64,000 nucleotides of DNA from an uncultured Bacteroidales bacterium (GTDB lineage: Bacteria > Bacteroidota > Bacteroidia > Bacteroidales > Bacteroidaceae). The position numbers were made by a program, and so were the translations under genes. Each line of letters opens with the position of its first letter. Position 1 is the stretch's first letter. Of this stretch, positions 24,984 to 34,140 are shown piece by piece. The notes under the pieces were generated by a model that worked only from the letters and a program-made list of their open reading frames with translations, was not told the DNA's origin and did not search any database. Location of the stretch: positions 31,041-95,040 of the forward strand of contig CADBXO010000008.1 of the NCBI GenBank assembly GCA_902798685.1. The letters are read 5' to 3'.

Positions 24984-26456
24984 TTACTTTATAACCACCT
25001 TGCGGCCGTTGATTATGTATAAGCCGGGCTCAAGTTCACCTAATTCTTTGTTGAGTCTGACGCCAAGGATGGAGTAGATGACATTATTCTCAGGAGCACT
25101 CACGCGTGCCACACCTGTAACATGGTCATACTTGTAGTCGGCAATCAGAGTGCGGTTGTCAAAGTCCCAGCCGGATGACTGACCCTGGCCGTAAATGAGT
25201 GAGTTGGGGTGAGACTCGGCAAACGTGAGATTATCCCAATCATTCACAATGTCATACTTGCCCAACAGCAGCCAGTTCTCATTTTCATAACCGGATACCA
25301 AGGGGTCCGATGAGCTGTTCATCGGGTCATTCCAGGTAACGTCAACGGCGTACCAGTTTTCGTCATTCATCTTGACCTCAGTCCACATATGGCTCTCGGG
25401 ATTAGCGTTGCGGCTGGCCAAGGCATCACCTACAGCCAGAATGCACGGAATATCCAACTGGTCACAAAGCACCTTGAAAGCGCGGGCGTATCCCTCACAT
25501 ACAGGACCTCTTTCACCGCTTGTGCCGCGCAGTGCGCTCATGGGGCTCCACACTATCGACGGTGAGTTTTGCGGGTCATAGCATGAGTTGTAGGCGTTAT
25601 GCATGGTGAGCCAGTTGTTCAGATACCGGATCTGGTCATAACGGGTGGTTTTGGGAACATCGGTCAGGATGGAATCTACCAGACCTTTGTATTCCTGAAC
25701 TGCCGCTGTCAGGACGGTGGGGTCACGGAAATCCTCAATGCGCCAATCATAACCAGTATCGTCAACCTGAATGGCAAATAAAACATATAAGATATAACTG
25801 ACACTGTCTCTGCCGCTTTCTTGGAGGAAACCGCAAGAATATTCGCAAGATGTGCACCAACTCCAGTAATTGCGCAACCAGAATGCCTCGGGATAGTCAT
25901 AACTCATACTCATGAACATATACGGTATGAAATCACGGACGTCACCCAGATATTCATCGTCATGCTGATCAATATCATTCTGCATGGCAGTACGGGCAAA
26001 GTTGGCAAGGGCTGTCCGATCCTGGTCTACTACATCCTGAGGGTACGTGAAAGTTACACCACCATGTACCTGCTTGAGAACAACAAAAGTTTGACCGGTG
26101 CCAAACTGTATGGTGTTTCTCCTGTCTTTGCTGGGGTTGGAGAGGTAGTTTGTGCGGCCGTCAAGTACCTCCTTGACACGCTTTCCGTGATTGTCGTAGA
26201 AAGTGCGCATGTAATCGGGCAGATTGTAGATGCGGTCAATCCAACGGATGGTGTCTGGAGCGGGCGCACCGGCACGACGGGTGTCAATCTTTGACTGGAC
26301 ATCGGCCGATTCCCAATCAAGGTTCGAGATAAACTCGTTAAGGTCAAACTCATGGAATTCACCCATGACAGAGCCCTGATAGGTCTGGGCAAAAACATAA
26401 GACGGAAGCAGCAGCATGACTGCCGCAACCGTCTTACGTATTGATGATATGGTCAT
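24984..26456 (-). CDS. Exported transglutaminase-like protein
   Basis: 490 residues with a signal peptide (cleavage after VFA, residue 23). The transglutaminase core lies in the middle: C320 in GERGPVCEGYARAFK, H356 in ESHMWTEV and D372 in WYAVDVTWNDP form the usual triad. The family includes proteases and cross-linking enzymes; the actual reaction is unknown. The C-terminus ends GLYIINGRKVVIK, closely resembling the tails of the two phosphatase-like proteins at 16722 and 19442. It is last in an operon with cotH and trpB, 7 bp after trpB. Confidence 0.8.
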   Translation of the reverse strand: MTISSIRKTVAAVMLLLPSYVFAQTYQGSVMGEFHEFDLNEFISNLDWESADVQSKIDTRRAGAPAPDTIRWIDRIYNLPDYMRTFYDNHGKRVKEVLDGRTNYLSNPSKDRRNTIQFGTGQTFVVLKQVHGGVTFTYPQDVVDQDRTALANFARTAMQNDIDQHDDEYLGDVRDFIPYMFMSMSYDYPEAFWLRNYWSWCTSCEYSCGFLQESGRDSVSYILYVLFAIQVDDTGYDWRIEDFRDPTVLTAAVQEYKGLVDSILTDVPKTTRYDQIRYLNNWLTMHNAYNSCYDPQNSPSIVWSPMSALRGTSGERGPVCEGYARAFKVLCDQLDIPCILAVGDALASRNANPESHMWTEVKMNDENWYAVDVTWNDPMNSSSDPLVSGYENENWLLLGKYDIVNDWDNLTFAESHPNSLIYGQGQSSGWDFDNRTLIADYKYDHVTGVARVSAPENNVIYSILGVRLNKELGELEPGLYIINGRKVVIK

Positions 26457-26463
26457 AAAAATG

Positions 26464-27828
26464 TTACTTGTTCAGTGCATCGGCACTAGCCATGTAGCGG
26501 GCAAGCTCCTCGTCACTTACGTGGAAGTCCTGGAGTTCACCTGAGATGTACTGGTCGTAGGCTGACATGTCTACGAATCCGTGGCCTGAGAGGTTGAAGA
26601 GGATAGTCTTCTGCTCACCGGTCTCCTTGCACTTGAGAGCCTCGCGAACGGTAGCTGCGATGGCGTGGCATGACTCGGGAGCGGGGATGATACCCTCAGT
26701 CTGGGCGAACAGCACACCTGCCTTGAATGACTCGTTCTGCTCAATGTCAACTGCCTCCATGAAGCCGTCCTTCATAAGCTGTGACAGAACTACACCTGCA
26801 CCGTGGTAACGCAGACCGCCGGCGTGGATGGTAGCGGGCTTGAAGGTGTGGCCCAGAGTGTACATAGGCAGCAGCGGAGTAAGACCTGACTCATCACCAA
26901 AGTCATACTCGAACTTACCGCGTGTAAGCTTGGGGCATGAGGCGGGCTCGGCAGCGATGAAACGTGTCTTCTTGCCCTCCTTGATGTTGTGACGCATGAA
27001 CGGCAGAGCCAGACCGCAGAAGTTTGAACCGCCACCGAAGCAGGCAATCACGATATCGGGATACTCGCCTGTAAGAGCCATCTGCTTCTCAGCCTCAAGG
27101 CCGATGACAGTCTGGTGCATGCAGACGTGGTTCAGAACTGAACCCAGAGCGTACTTGCAGTTCTTGGTGGTAACAGCCAGCTCGATAGCCTCAGAAATGG
27201 CGCAACCCAGTGAACCCTGATCATTGGGGTTTGCAGTCAGGATATCCTTACCTGCGCGGGTTGACATAGAGGGTGAAGGAGTGATGGCAGCACCGAATGT
27301 CTGCATGATTGAACGGCGGTAAGGCTTCTGGTTGTAGCTGGCCTTAACCATATATACGGCACACTCAATGCCGAACTTCTTGGTAGCGTAACTCAAAGCG
27401 CCGCCCCACTGACCGGCACCGGTCTCGGTGGTCAGGTTGGTGATACCCTGCTTCTTGGCATAGTAGGCCTGAGCAAGGGCTGAGTTCAGCTTGTGTGAAC
27501 CGGCGGGTGATACGCTCTCATTCTTGAAATATATGTGTGCGGGAGTACCCAGAGCCTCCTCAAGTTCGTATGCACGAACCAGCGGGGTGCAGCGGTATGA
27601 TGCATACTGCTGACGGATCTCCTCAGGTATCTCGATCCACTCATCTTTCTGGTTGAGCTCCTGATTGGCGCACTCCTCGACAAAGATGGGGTAGAGGTCT
27701 TCAGGTTTCAAAGGCTGACGTGTTCCAGGGTGCAGGAAAGGCAGAGGTTTGTTGGGCATAATAGCCTGGATGTTGAACCAAGCTGTCGGAATTTCATTCT
27801 CAGGGAGCAGGTACTTTTTCTGTCTCAT
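26464..27828 (-). CDS. trpB: Tryptophan synthase beta subunit, TrpB2 type
   Basis: A 454-residue PLP enzyme. K113 in SPAGSHKLNSALAQ binds PLP, and ETGAGQWGGAL and CFGGGSNFCGL (phosphate loop) are present. The length and the N-terminal extension identify the TrpB2 group, which works without a tight TrpA complex. It condenses indole with serine, or can scavenge indole. No trpA or other trp gene is near; it sits oddly between cotH and a secreted transglutaminase. Confidence 0.9.
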   Translation of the reverse strand: MRQKKYLLPENEIPTAWFNIQAIMPNKPLPFLHPGTRQPLKPEDLYPIFVEECANQELNQKDEWIEIPEEIRQQYASYRCTPLVRAYELEEALGTPAHIYFKNESVSPAGSHKLNSALAQAYYAKKQGITNLTTETGAGQWGGALSYATKKFGIECAVYMVKASYNQKPYRRSIMQTFGAAITPSPSMSTRAGKDILTANPNDQGSLGCAISEAIELAVTTKNCKYALGSVLNHVCMHQTVIGLEAEKQMALTGEYPDIVIACFGGGSNFCGLALPFMRHNIKEGKKTRFIAAEPASCPKLTRGKFEYDFGDESGLTPLLPMYTLGHTFKPATIHAGGLRYHGAGVVLSQLMKDGFMEAVDIEQNESFKAGVLFAQTEGIIPAPESCHAIAATVREALKCKETGEQKTILFNLSGHGFVDMSAYDQYISGELQDFHVSDEELARYMASADALNK

Positions 27829-27867
27829 AGTAAGTAATTTAATATTGAAGGTTATTATTGAGGTTTA

Positions 27868-30207
27868 TTAATTTCCAAGTTTGGTTATGTTAGCGTCAAT
27901 CCAGTCCCAGCGCTTTCTGAATGCCGTTTTCATGGCATCGACAGCCTGCTGGAATGAGAGGTTGTAGTCACCGTTCTGCTTGTAGTTGGTCAGGTTGCGG
28001 TTTTCGGCCCATATGGTGTTGTTGGATGACTCTGACAGGCGGATGTATTCGGCCATCTGGTCAATGTAGATGGGCAGACTGTCTCTCCAAACATACTTAT
28101 ACTCGTTCCAGCGTGCAACCAGACGGTCTCTGAATTCTTTGTCATATTTGGCCAGATCAGCAAAGTAATACTTGTTATTTCCCTTGTTGTCCATCTTGAG
28201 GAGTTCCCACTGCCTGATTCGGCTGTTCTCACTGCTGCCGGCGCTGCCGTACGCTGCGTCATTGTACAGGGTGAAGGTGTGGTAGTCAAAGTCCCATACA
28301 GGGCCGTAGCAGAGTTTGCCGCCGGCATCCTTGTACATGTATGCGCTGTGAGGTCCGGCGTTGGGCCATGTGTTGTATGAGTCGTGGTTCATGGTTATCT
28401 CCATGATAAGCACATAGTCTATGGCTCTGTCATAATCCAGATACTGCTTAATTTTTGTATTGTTGTTGGGATTGGGCTTCATTTCGTTGTAAATGGCATC
28501 CTCCATGTTCTTGACGTAACTCTGAAGGTACTTGAACGTGGGAGATGCTGATGTCAGCAGATTGCCGTTCTCATCCTCATCAGGATCTTTAAGTACGTAG
28601 GGCACCTTGTAGCGGCTGTTTGAACCGGTGCTGCGGAATCCAACCATGGGACTCTTGTCATAACGGTCACTGGAGTTGTAACCAAGGAAGTCATCAATGA
28701 CTATCAGCATTCCGCCGTTTGCGGGATCCTGCAGGTTAGGCGCTGCAATGTCAACGCGGTGGTTGTCAATCCTGATCTGCTCGCAGAGGTAGTAGTTACC
28801 CATATGCTTGCCGTTCCATACCAGCTCCACGAACTTGCCTTCAACGGTGTAGGGCATATGTGTGTGACGTGAAATCCAGAATGCGGCATCATTACGCAGC
28901 AGGGTGCGGTCCTTGTAGTTTGCCAGCAGGCACCAGCGCTTCTGCTTGTGCATGCCCAGGATCTTGGCTTTCTCATCCAGCCTAAGCGCGTAAGGCTTCT
29001 TGTTGGTCTCGGTCCAAGTACCGTTTCCGCGGCCCTTAAGACTGAGCGTACCCTCATAATCAACAGTACCGTCGGGCAGTTCAATGCGCATTGTAGAACC
29101 CTCAACCCAGGTATCACGACGGGTCACAGACTTACCGTTGGTATTGATCCTGACTACGGGCAGATGAGAGTTGTACATGGTCATCTTGTAATCCTTGTGA
29201 GCTCCGTATTTCCATACCGTCACGGTTACAGGTGAGTTGTTCATGTTTATTGTGTTGAACTGACCCTCAACAAGTACGCTGTCGCCAAGAGTGATCTTGT
29301 CACCGTTATGGTCGAACAGGAACTTCTGGTCTGAGAAATCCGTAACTGTAGGCAGGCAGTAGAAGAATGTCTCAACCTGATCAGCATACCTCATGGCCAC
29401 ATTGTTGCCCATCATGACGGAATTCAATGTGATTGTAATCTTGCGGATATATACGGGCGTTGACGTGATTGTGGTGTCAGACGTATACATCTTGAGCAGG
29501 ATATAGCCGTCAGCGGGCTCCTCTTCAAGCAGGTTGATTCGTGCGGCCCATGTGCTGTCAGCGGGCTGGAATGTCAGATCCTGCAGAGTATATTTCTTGC
29601 GGAGCGAGTGCTCCAGTGAGTCTGTTATGAAAATTGATGCGCTGTCACCAAAGAACAGGTCGTACGGATTGGTGCGCAGATATACCGTGATATCCTTGGC
29701 TCCGTCTACAAATGCTGCAACCGATTCCTGATTCATTATTCTCAGTGAAATGCCCGTGGACTGCTCGCGCGGAATCATGTTCAGGACAGTCTCATCAGAG
29801 TAGATGACTGTGTCCTCATCGGCCACCATGAGAGAGATTATGTCACCGGACTTCATTCCGTATTTCATGTTCATGACAATGTTCCAGATGCTGTCCTTGC
29901 CCAATTTGTAAGACTTTATCTCGGCAAACTGGTACTTGGCGCCGGCGGTGTCACTGATCTGAACGGTTACATCCTGCCTTGAAAGGAGGTTTACGGGAAT
30001 GGTTCGGACACGGAATATCGTTGAGTCACCCTCATTGAAGGTGAGTGTATCCTGAGTAATGGTCTCGACGTGCTTGAATTCCTTTTGCGGAATCACGGGA
30101 TCAGGAAAGATAATCTCCGGTTTTTCGTCCTGACAGGACCAGAGCGCGCCTGCCGTAAGTGCTGCTATCAACAGCTGATTAATGCGTGTCAGTAATGATT
30201 TCTTCAT
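27868..30207 (-). CDS. CotH kinase family lipoprotein
   Basis: 779 residues with a lipoprotein signal ending LWSC (Cys25) followed by QDEKPE, the acidic pattern of surface lipoproteins. The first half (about 40-360) is beta-rich and Ig-like without a recognised family. From about residue 385 it matches CotH: LSLKGRGNGTW, KKPYALRLDEKAKILGM, RWCLLANYKDRTLLRN, GNYYLCEQIRID and the metal-site-like VWDFDYH. CotH proteins are atypical protein kinases in spore formers; in Bacteroidota they are common extracellular proteins of unknown target. It is first gene of a leftward operon. Confidence 0.85.
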   Translation of the reverse strand: MKKSLLTRINQLLIAALTAGALWSCQDEKPEIIFPDPVIPQKEFKHVETITQDTLTFNEGDSTIFRVRTIPVNLLSRQDVTVQISDTAGAKYQFAEIKSYKLGKDSIWNIVMNMKYGMKSGDIISLMVADEDTVIYSDETVLNMIPREQSTGISLRIMNQESVAAFVDGAKDITVYLRTNPYDLFFGDSASIFITDSLEHSLRKKYTLQDLTFQPADSTWAARINLLEEEPADGYILLKMYTSDTTITSTPVYIRKITITLNSVMMGNNVAMRYADQVETFFYCLPTVTDFSDQKFLFDHNGDKITLGDSVLVEGQFNTINMNNSPVTVTVWKYGAHKDYKMTMYNSHLPVVRINTNGKSVTRRDTWVEGSTMRIELPDGTVDYEGTLSLKGRGNGTWTETNKKPYALRLDEKAKILGMHKQKRWCLLANYKDRTLLRNDAAFWISRHTHMPYTVEGKFVELVWNGKHMGNYYLCEQIRIDNHRVDIAAPNLQDPANGGMLIVIDDFLGYNSSDRYDKSPMVGFRSTGSNSRYKVPYVLKDPDEDENGNLLTSASPTFKYLQSYVKNMEDAIYNEMKPNPNNNTKIKQYLDYDRAIDYVLIMEITMNHDSYNTWPNAGPHSAYMYKDAGGKLCYGPVWDFDYHTFTLYNDAAYGSAGSSENSRIRQWELLKMDNKGNNKYYFADLAKYDKEFRDRLVARWNEYKYVWRDSLPIYIDQMAEYIRLSESSNNTIWAENRNLTNYKQNGDYNLSFQQAVDAMKTAFRKRWDWIDANITKLGN

Positions 30208-30318
30208 AGCGGCCCCAAATTTACAACTTTTAAGGCAGACCCCACACCTTATTTAGTTAAATATAAGCCTGTGTATAAAAAACCGCCTCTGGATATAGCA
30301 GGGAAGCGTAGAAATGTT

Positions 30319-30326
30319 TATATTTG
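30319..30326 (+). promoter_or_regulatory. Possible promoter of the capsule locus
   Basis: TATATTTG matches TAnnTTTG, 39 bp before the first capsule gene. A -33 element is not obvious. No inverted repeats bracket it, so no sign of the invertible promoters known in Bacteroides fragilis capsule loci. Confidence 0.45.
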
Positions 30327-30364
30327 TAAAAATTTTCCATCAGTTCTCTTCTAACTTGATATAA

Positions 30365-32302
30365 ATGAAAGGATTCATCAAGAATATTACCGAATGGTAT
30401 TTCTCAAAAAAGGCTATACCTTACTGGTGCATTCTCCTGCTTGACTGTTTTCTGGTCCTAATAAACGGATACATTGCCTTGTTCCTGACCCGTCAGCAAG
30501 CATTCCACAATGACATACTGTTCAAGACCAACAGTTGGGGCATCCTGATAACCATGTTTATCTACGCCGTCTCCTTCAAGTTGTTCCACACATATCACGG
30601 CATAGTACGTTACTCCACGTTCCATGACCTGGTAAACATATCGTCATCAACCACCACCGCCGCCATCATATCCTACGGAATGTCCAAGATGCTCCGTAAT
30701 ATCCAGGTGACAGCGGTAGCCATGCCAAACTTCTACGGACAGTTCATAATGCTGGTAGGAGTGACGATGGCCATGTTTATAGTCCGAGTAGCGGTAAAGT
30801 TCATGTTCGAACTCTCCAGGACCGATGCCCGCACTACCAACATATTCATCTACGGTGTGCTTGAGGGTGGCGTAAGTCTGGCCAAGAGTGTGTTCAACCA
30901 GGATGTCAAGAAATACACCCTGAAGGGTTTCGTAAGCCCGTCGGGTGACTTTGTAGGCCAGCGCCTGCTGGGCGTTCGCGTCTACCCCGAGAACCTGAAC
31001 CTGGCCAACATAATGGTGGAGAACGATATCCACGCCATCATGGTCAGCCCGTTACAGACCGACCACTTCCGCGAGCGTCAGGAATTCATAACCTCCCTGA
31101 CCGATGCCGGAATCAAGATAATGGTCATGAACCAGAGCGAGGAGTGGGACGGCAAATCCCCCCTGAGCCACGAGCGAATGCGTGACATCGAGATCGAGGA
31201 CCTGCTGCCCCGCGACAAGATAGAGGTCGATATGGACGCCATAGGCCAGAACCTGCGCCGCAAGCGAATTCTGATTACAGGTGCTGCAGGTTCAATCGGT
31301 GGCGAGATGGTCCGCCAGATAGCCAAGTACAATCCTGCCGAGATGGTGCTGATTGACCAGGCTGAGACTCCCATGCATGATGTCCGCCTGTTTATGGCAG
31401 AGCGTTATCCCAAGATCAAGTGCTATACCATTGTGGGCAGCATAACCAATAAGAAGTTCATGGAGACAATCTTTGAGAGCCACAAGCCTGATTATGTTCT
31501 CCATGCAGCTGCTTACAAGCATGTTCCAATGATGGAGGATAATCCAGCCATGGCGGTTCAGAATAACATTGCCGGTACAAGGGTTATTGCAGATTTGGCA
31601 GTAAAATACAGGACTGCTAAATTTGTGATGATTTCTACAGATAAGGCCGTGAACCCCACCAATGTTATGGGTTGTTCAAAGCGTATCTGTGAGATATACT
31701 GCCAGTCACTTAACCAGGCCATTGTGGATGGTAAGGTTGATGGTATTACCCAGTTCGTTACAACACGTTTTGGTAACGTGCTGGGTTCTAACGGTAGCGT
31801 TATTCCTATCTTCCGTGAGCAGATTAAGAACGGTGGTCCTATTACTGTGACCGACCCCGAGATGGTGCGCTACTTTATGCTTATCCCTGAGGCCTGTAAA
31901 CTGGTTCTTGAGGCCGGTACAATGGGCAAGGGTGGTGAGATTTATGTCTTCGATATGGGTAAGCCTGTAAAGATTGTAAATCTGGCCAAGCGTATGATTA
32001 AGCTTAGCGGTGCTAAGAATATTGACATTGTATTCACGGGCCTGCGTGACGGTGAGAAACTGTATGAGGAGGTTCTGGCATCAGCTGAGAATACCTTGCC
32101 TACAGACCATCCCAAAATCCTGAGGGCTAAGGTTCGTGAGTATGACTATGAGACTGCCGTTGAGAATGAGGAGCGTCTGCTAAAGCAGTCATACACGTTT
32201 GATGATATGGAGATTGTTCGGATAATGAAGGAGATAGTTCCGGAGTTTAAGAGTAATAATTCTAAGTACGAAGTATTGGATTTGAAAACAGTAGAAGCAT
32301 GA
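30365..32302 (+). CDS. WbpM/CapD-like membrane UDP-GlcNAc 4,6-dehydratase
   Basis: 645 residues: four membrane helices in the first 140 residues (for example CILLLDCFLVLINGYIALFL), a second Rossmann-like region, then the SDR domain with GAAGSIGGEM (about 304-313). The active site reads STDKAVNPTNVMGCSK with Met in place of the usual Tyr, as known for WbpM. It converts UDP-GlcNAc to UDP-4-keto-6-deoxy-GlcNAc. The first part of the gene is GC-rich and the last third clearly more AT-rich, which may mark a recombination joint. Its stop overlaps the start of rfbB by 4 bases. Confidence 0.88.
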   Translation: MKGFIKNITEWYFSKKAIPYWCILLLDCFLVLINGYIALFLTRQQAFHNDILFKTNSWGILITMFIYAVSFKLFHTYHGIVRYSTFHDLVNISSSTTTAAIISYGMSKMLRNIQVTAVAMPNFYGQFIMLVGVTMAMFIVRVAVKFMFELSRTDARTTNIFIYGVLEGGVSLAKSVFNQDVKKYTLKGFVSPSGDFVGQRLLGVRVYPENLNLANIMVENDIHAIMVSPLQTDHFRERQEFITSLTDAGIKIMVMNQSEEWDGKSPLSHERMRDIEIEDLLPRDKIEVDMDAIGQNLRRKRILITGAAGSIGGEMVRQIAKYNPAEMVLIDQAETPMHDVRLFMAERYPKIKCYTIVGSITNKKFMETIFESHKPDYVLHAAAYKHVPMMEDNPAMAVQNNIAGTRVIADLAVKYRTAKFVMISTDKAVNPTNVMGCSKRICEIYCQSLNQAIVDGKVDGITQFVTTRFGNVLGSNGSVIPIFREQIKNGGPITVTDPEMVRYFMLIPEACKLVLEAGTMGKGGEIYVFDMGKPVKIVNLAKRMIKLSGAKNIDIVFTGLRDGEKLYEEVLASAENTLPTDHPKILRAKVREYDYETAVENEERLLKQSYTFDDMEIVRIMKEIVPEFKSNNSKYEVLDLKTVEA

Positions 32303-33426
32303 AGCGTTCAATTATCATAACCGGCGGAGCAGGCTTTATAGGTAGCCATGTGGTCCGCCTTTTTGTTAATAAATACCCGGATTACAAAGTAATAAATCTT
32401 GACAAACTGACTTATGCGGGAAACCTCGATAACCTTAAGGATATTGAGGATAAACCAAACTATAAGTTTGTCAAGATGGATATTTGTGACTTTGACGGTG
32501 TACTCAAACTGATGCAGGATGAGAAGGTGGATGGAATCATCCATCTGGCTGCAGAATCTCATGTTGACCGCTCAATCAAGGATCCGTTTACTTTTGCTCA
32601 GACTAATGTAATGGGTACTTTGAGCCTGCTTCAGGCTGCCAAGTGCTATTGGGATGGAAACTGGGAAGGAAAGCGCTTCTATCATATTTCTACTGATGAG
32701 GTATATGGTGCTCTGGAGATGACCAATCCGGAGGGTATCAAGCCTCCGTTTACTACTAAAGCTAGTTCTGGTGAGCATCACTTGGCTTATGGCAGCAAAT
32801 TCTTTACTGAGGATTTGAAGTACCAGCCGCACAGCCCTTATAGTGCTTCTAAAGCATCATCTGATCACTTTGTACGTGCATTTCATGATACTTATGGAAT
32901 GCCTACAATCGTAACCAACTGCTCAAATAACTACGGCCCTTATCAGTTCCCTGAGAAACTGATTCCGCTGTTCATTAACAACATTCGCCACCGCAAACCG
33001 CTGCCCGTTTACGGCAAGGGAGAAAACGTCCGTGACTGGCTGTTTGTTGAGGATCACGCCCGTGCAATTGACTTGATTTTCCATCAGGGCAAGATCGCTG
33101 AGACCTACAACATTGGTGGTTTTAACGAGTGGAAAAATATTGACATTATCAAGGTCCTGATCAACACCGTTGACCGTCTGCTTGGACGCAAGGAAGGTGA
33201 GGATATGGATTTGATTACATACGTTACAGATCGTGCCGGTCATGACCTGCGTTACGCCATTGACTCAACAAAACTTCAGCGCGAGTTAGGATGGGAGCCA
33301 AGTCTCCAGTTTGAGGAGGGAATAGAGAAGACCGTACGCTGGTATCTGGACCACCAGGACTGGGTGGATAACGTAACCAGCGGCGAGTATCAGAAGTATT
33401 ACGACTCAATGTATAAGAACCGCTGA
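32299..33426 (+). CDS. rfbB: dTDP-glucose 4,6-dehydratase
   Basis: A 375-residue SDR enzyme. GGAGFIGSHVVR binds NAD near the N-terminus, HISTDEVYGAL and YSASKASSDHFVRA (YxxxK) form the active site, and GEHHLAYGSKFFTE is an insert. It makes dTDP-4-keto-6-deoxyglucose, the branch point to dTDP-L-rhamnose (RfbC, RfbD) and to dTDP-Fuc3NAc or Qui3NAc (FdtA, FdtB, acetyltransferase) encoded further on. Confidence 0.94.
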   Translation: MKRSIIITGGAGFIGSHVVRLFVNKYPDYKVINLDKLTYAGNLDNLKDIEDKPNYKFVKMDICDFDGVLKLMQDEKVDGIIHLAAESHVDRSIKDPFTFAQTNVMGTLSLLQAAKCYWDGNWEGKRFYHISTDEVYGALEMTNPEGIKPPFTTKASSGEHHLAYGSKFFTEDLKYQPHSPYSASKASSDHFVRAFHDTYGMPTIVTNCSNNYGPYQFPEKLIPLFINNIRHRKPLPVYGKGENVRDWLFVEDHARAIDLIFHQGKIAETYNIGGFNEWKNIDIIKVLINTVDRLLGRKEGEDMDLITYVTDRAGHDLRYAIDSTKLQRELGWEPSLQFEEGIEKTVRWYLDHQDWVDNVTSGEYQKYYDSMYKNR

Positions 33427-33890
33427 TGGATGACCTAAGGTGGTATGCCCTTCGTGCGTTCCGCAATAAGATGCAACCCCTGATGCGTGATGCTCAGGAG
33501 GCCGGTCATCGTGTATACTACGCCAATTGTCTGTCAACCATATTCTTTATTCACTGTCCATTAGAGTGGCTCACCGAATTCAAGAAGAGTCACTTAACCG
33601 ATTTCATGATTTACACCGATCCGTCCGGTAAGCCAGCGCCCATCCGTGATCGCGAGATGGAATCCTTTATAATGGTCACATCAGTAAGTTATGACCAAGA
33701 TATTGAAATACTGGAACCCAAACTCCAGTATGCCCAGGGCGACCTTGTCCGCGTTACAGACGGAATTTACAAAGGCGCTACAGGAGTAGTAAAACGTATC
33801 AAAAAGGACCGTAAACTCCTTGTAGCCATAAACGGCGTGGCAGTAGTGGCAATCAGCCACATTCCCATGCAATACCTTGAAAAAGTCTGA
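33426..33890 (+). CDS. UpxY-like NusG-family transcription antiterminator
   Basis: A 154-residue NusG paralogue: the NGN domain starts WYALRAFRNKMQPL, and a KOW motif (YAQGDLVRVTDGIYKGATGVVKRI) lies at about 105-130. In Bacteroides such proteins (UpxY) let RNA polymerase read through the long capsule operon. The gene overlaps rfbB by one base. It is unusual in being third rather than first, directly upstream of a new promoter and a 160-base leader, which may be where it acts. No UpxZ-like inhibitor gene is seen. Confidence 0.8.
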   Translation: MDDLRWYALRAFRNKMQPLMRDAQEAGHRVYYANCLSTIFFIHCPLEWLTEFKKSHLTDFMIYTDPSGKPAPIRDREMESFIMVTSVSYDQDIEILEPKLQYAQGDLVRVTDGIYKGATGVVKRIKKDRKLLVAINGVAVVAISHIPMQYLEKV

Positions 33891-33939
33891 CACCCTTCAA
33901 CCTGTTAATAAGTTCCCAACCAACTTTCCGAATGAGCGT

Positions 33940-33960
33940 TAATATTATTTAATAATATTA
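33940..33960. promoter_or_regulatory. AT-rich perfect palindrome at the promoter of the rfbA operon
   Basis: Two 10-bp arms TAATATTATT / AATAATATTA around a single T. It ends 3 bp before the -7 box at 33964, covering the -33 region. The position is that expected for a repressor or activator site. Confidence 0.5.
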
Positions 33961-33963
33961 TCG

Positions 33964-33971
33964 TAACTTTG
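33964..33971 (+). promoter_or_regulatory. Probable internal promoter -7 box of the capsule locus
   Basis: TAACTTTG matches TAnnTTTG; transcription would begin near 33978, giving a leader of about 160 bases before rfbA. Confidence 0.55.
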
Positions 33972-33977
33972 TAGTTA

Positions 33978-34140
33978 TATACAATAACCATACTTTGTAT
34001 GGTCAAACGGTCTACAGGGCACTCTTGGATAGGAGCCGCCCCGTAACGGCAACCAGGACACTGTCGCGCAAGCCCGTAAATCCACCCGCACACCCGTGTC
34101 GGGGAGTCCTACAATTATCTATAAATCAACAAGTTTTAAC
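33978..34140 (+). other. Structured 5' leader of rfbA and downstream genes
   Basis: The leader begins with a 7-bp hairpin ACCATAC/GTATGGT (33987-34003) with loop TTT. Further on are CCGTAACGG and CCCG-TGT-CGGG hairpins and a longer pairing AGGAC/GTCCT enclosing the 3' half. It is much more GC-rich than the promoter and contains no convincing ORF. It follows the UpxY-like gene directly, so it is a candidate for the antiterminator's recruitment site. I recognise no known riboswitch. Confidence 0.4.

Noticed and set aside
30208-30364. Invertible capsule promoter as in Bacteroides fragilis
   Set aside because: No inverted repeats flanking the promoter were found, nor any invertase gene nearby.
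33978-34140. Known riboswitch in the rfbA leader
   Set aside because: No conserved core of cobalamin, TPP, SAM or other riboswitches could be recognised by eye; kept as an unnamed structured leader.
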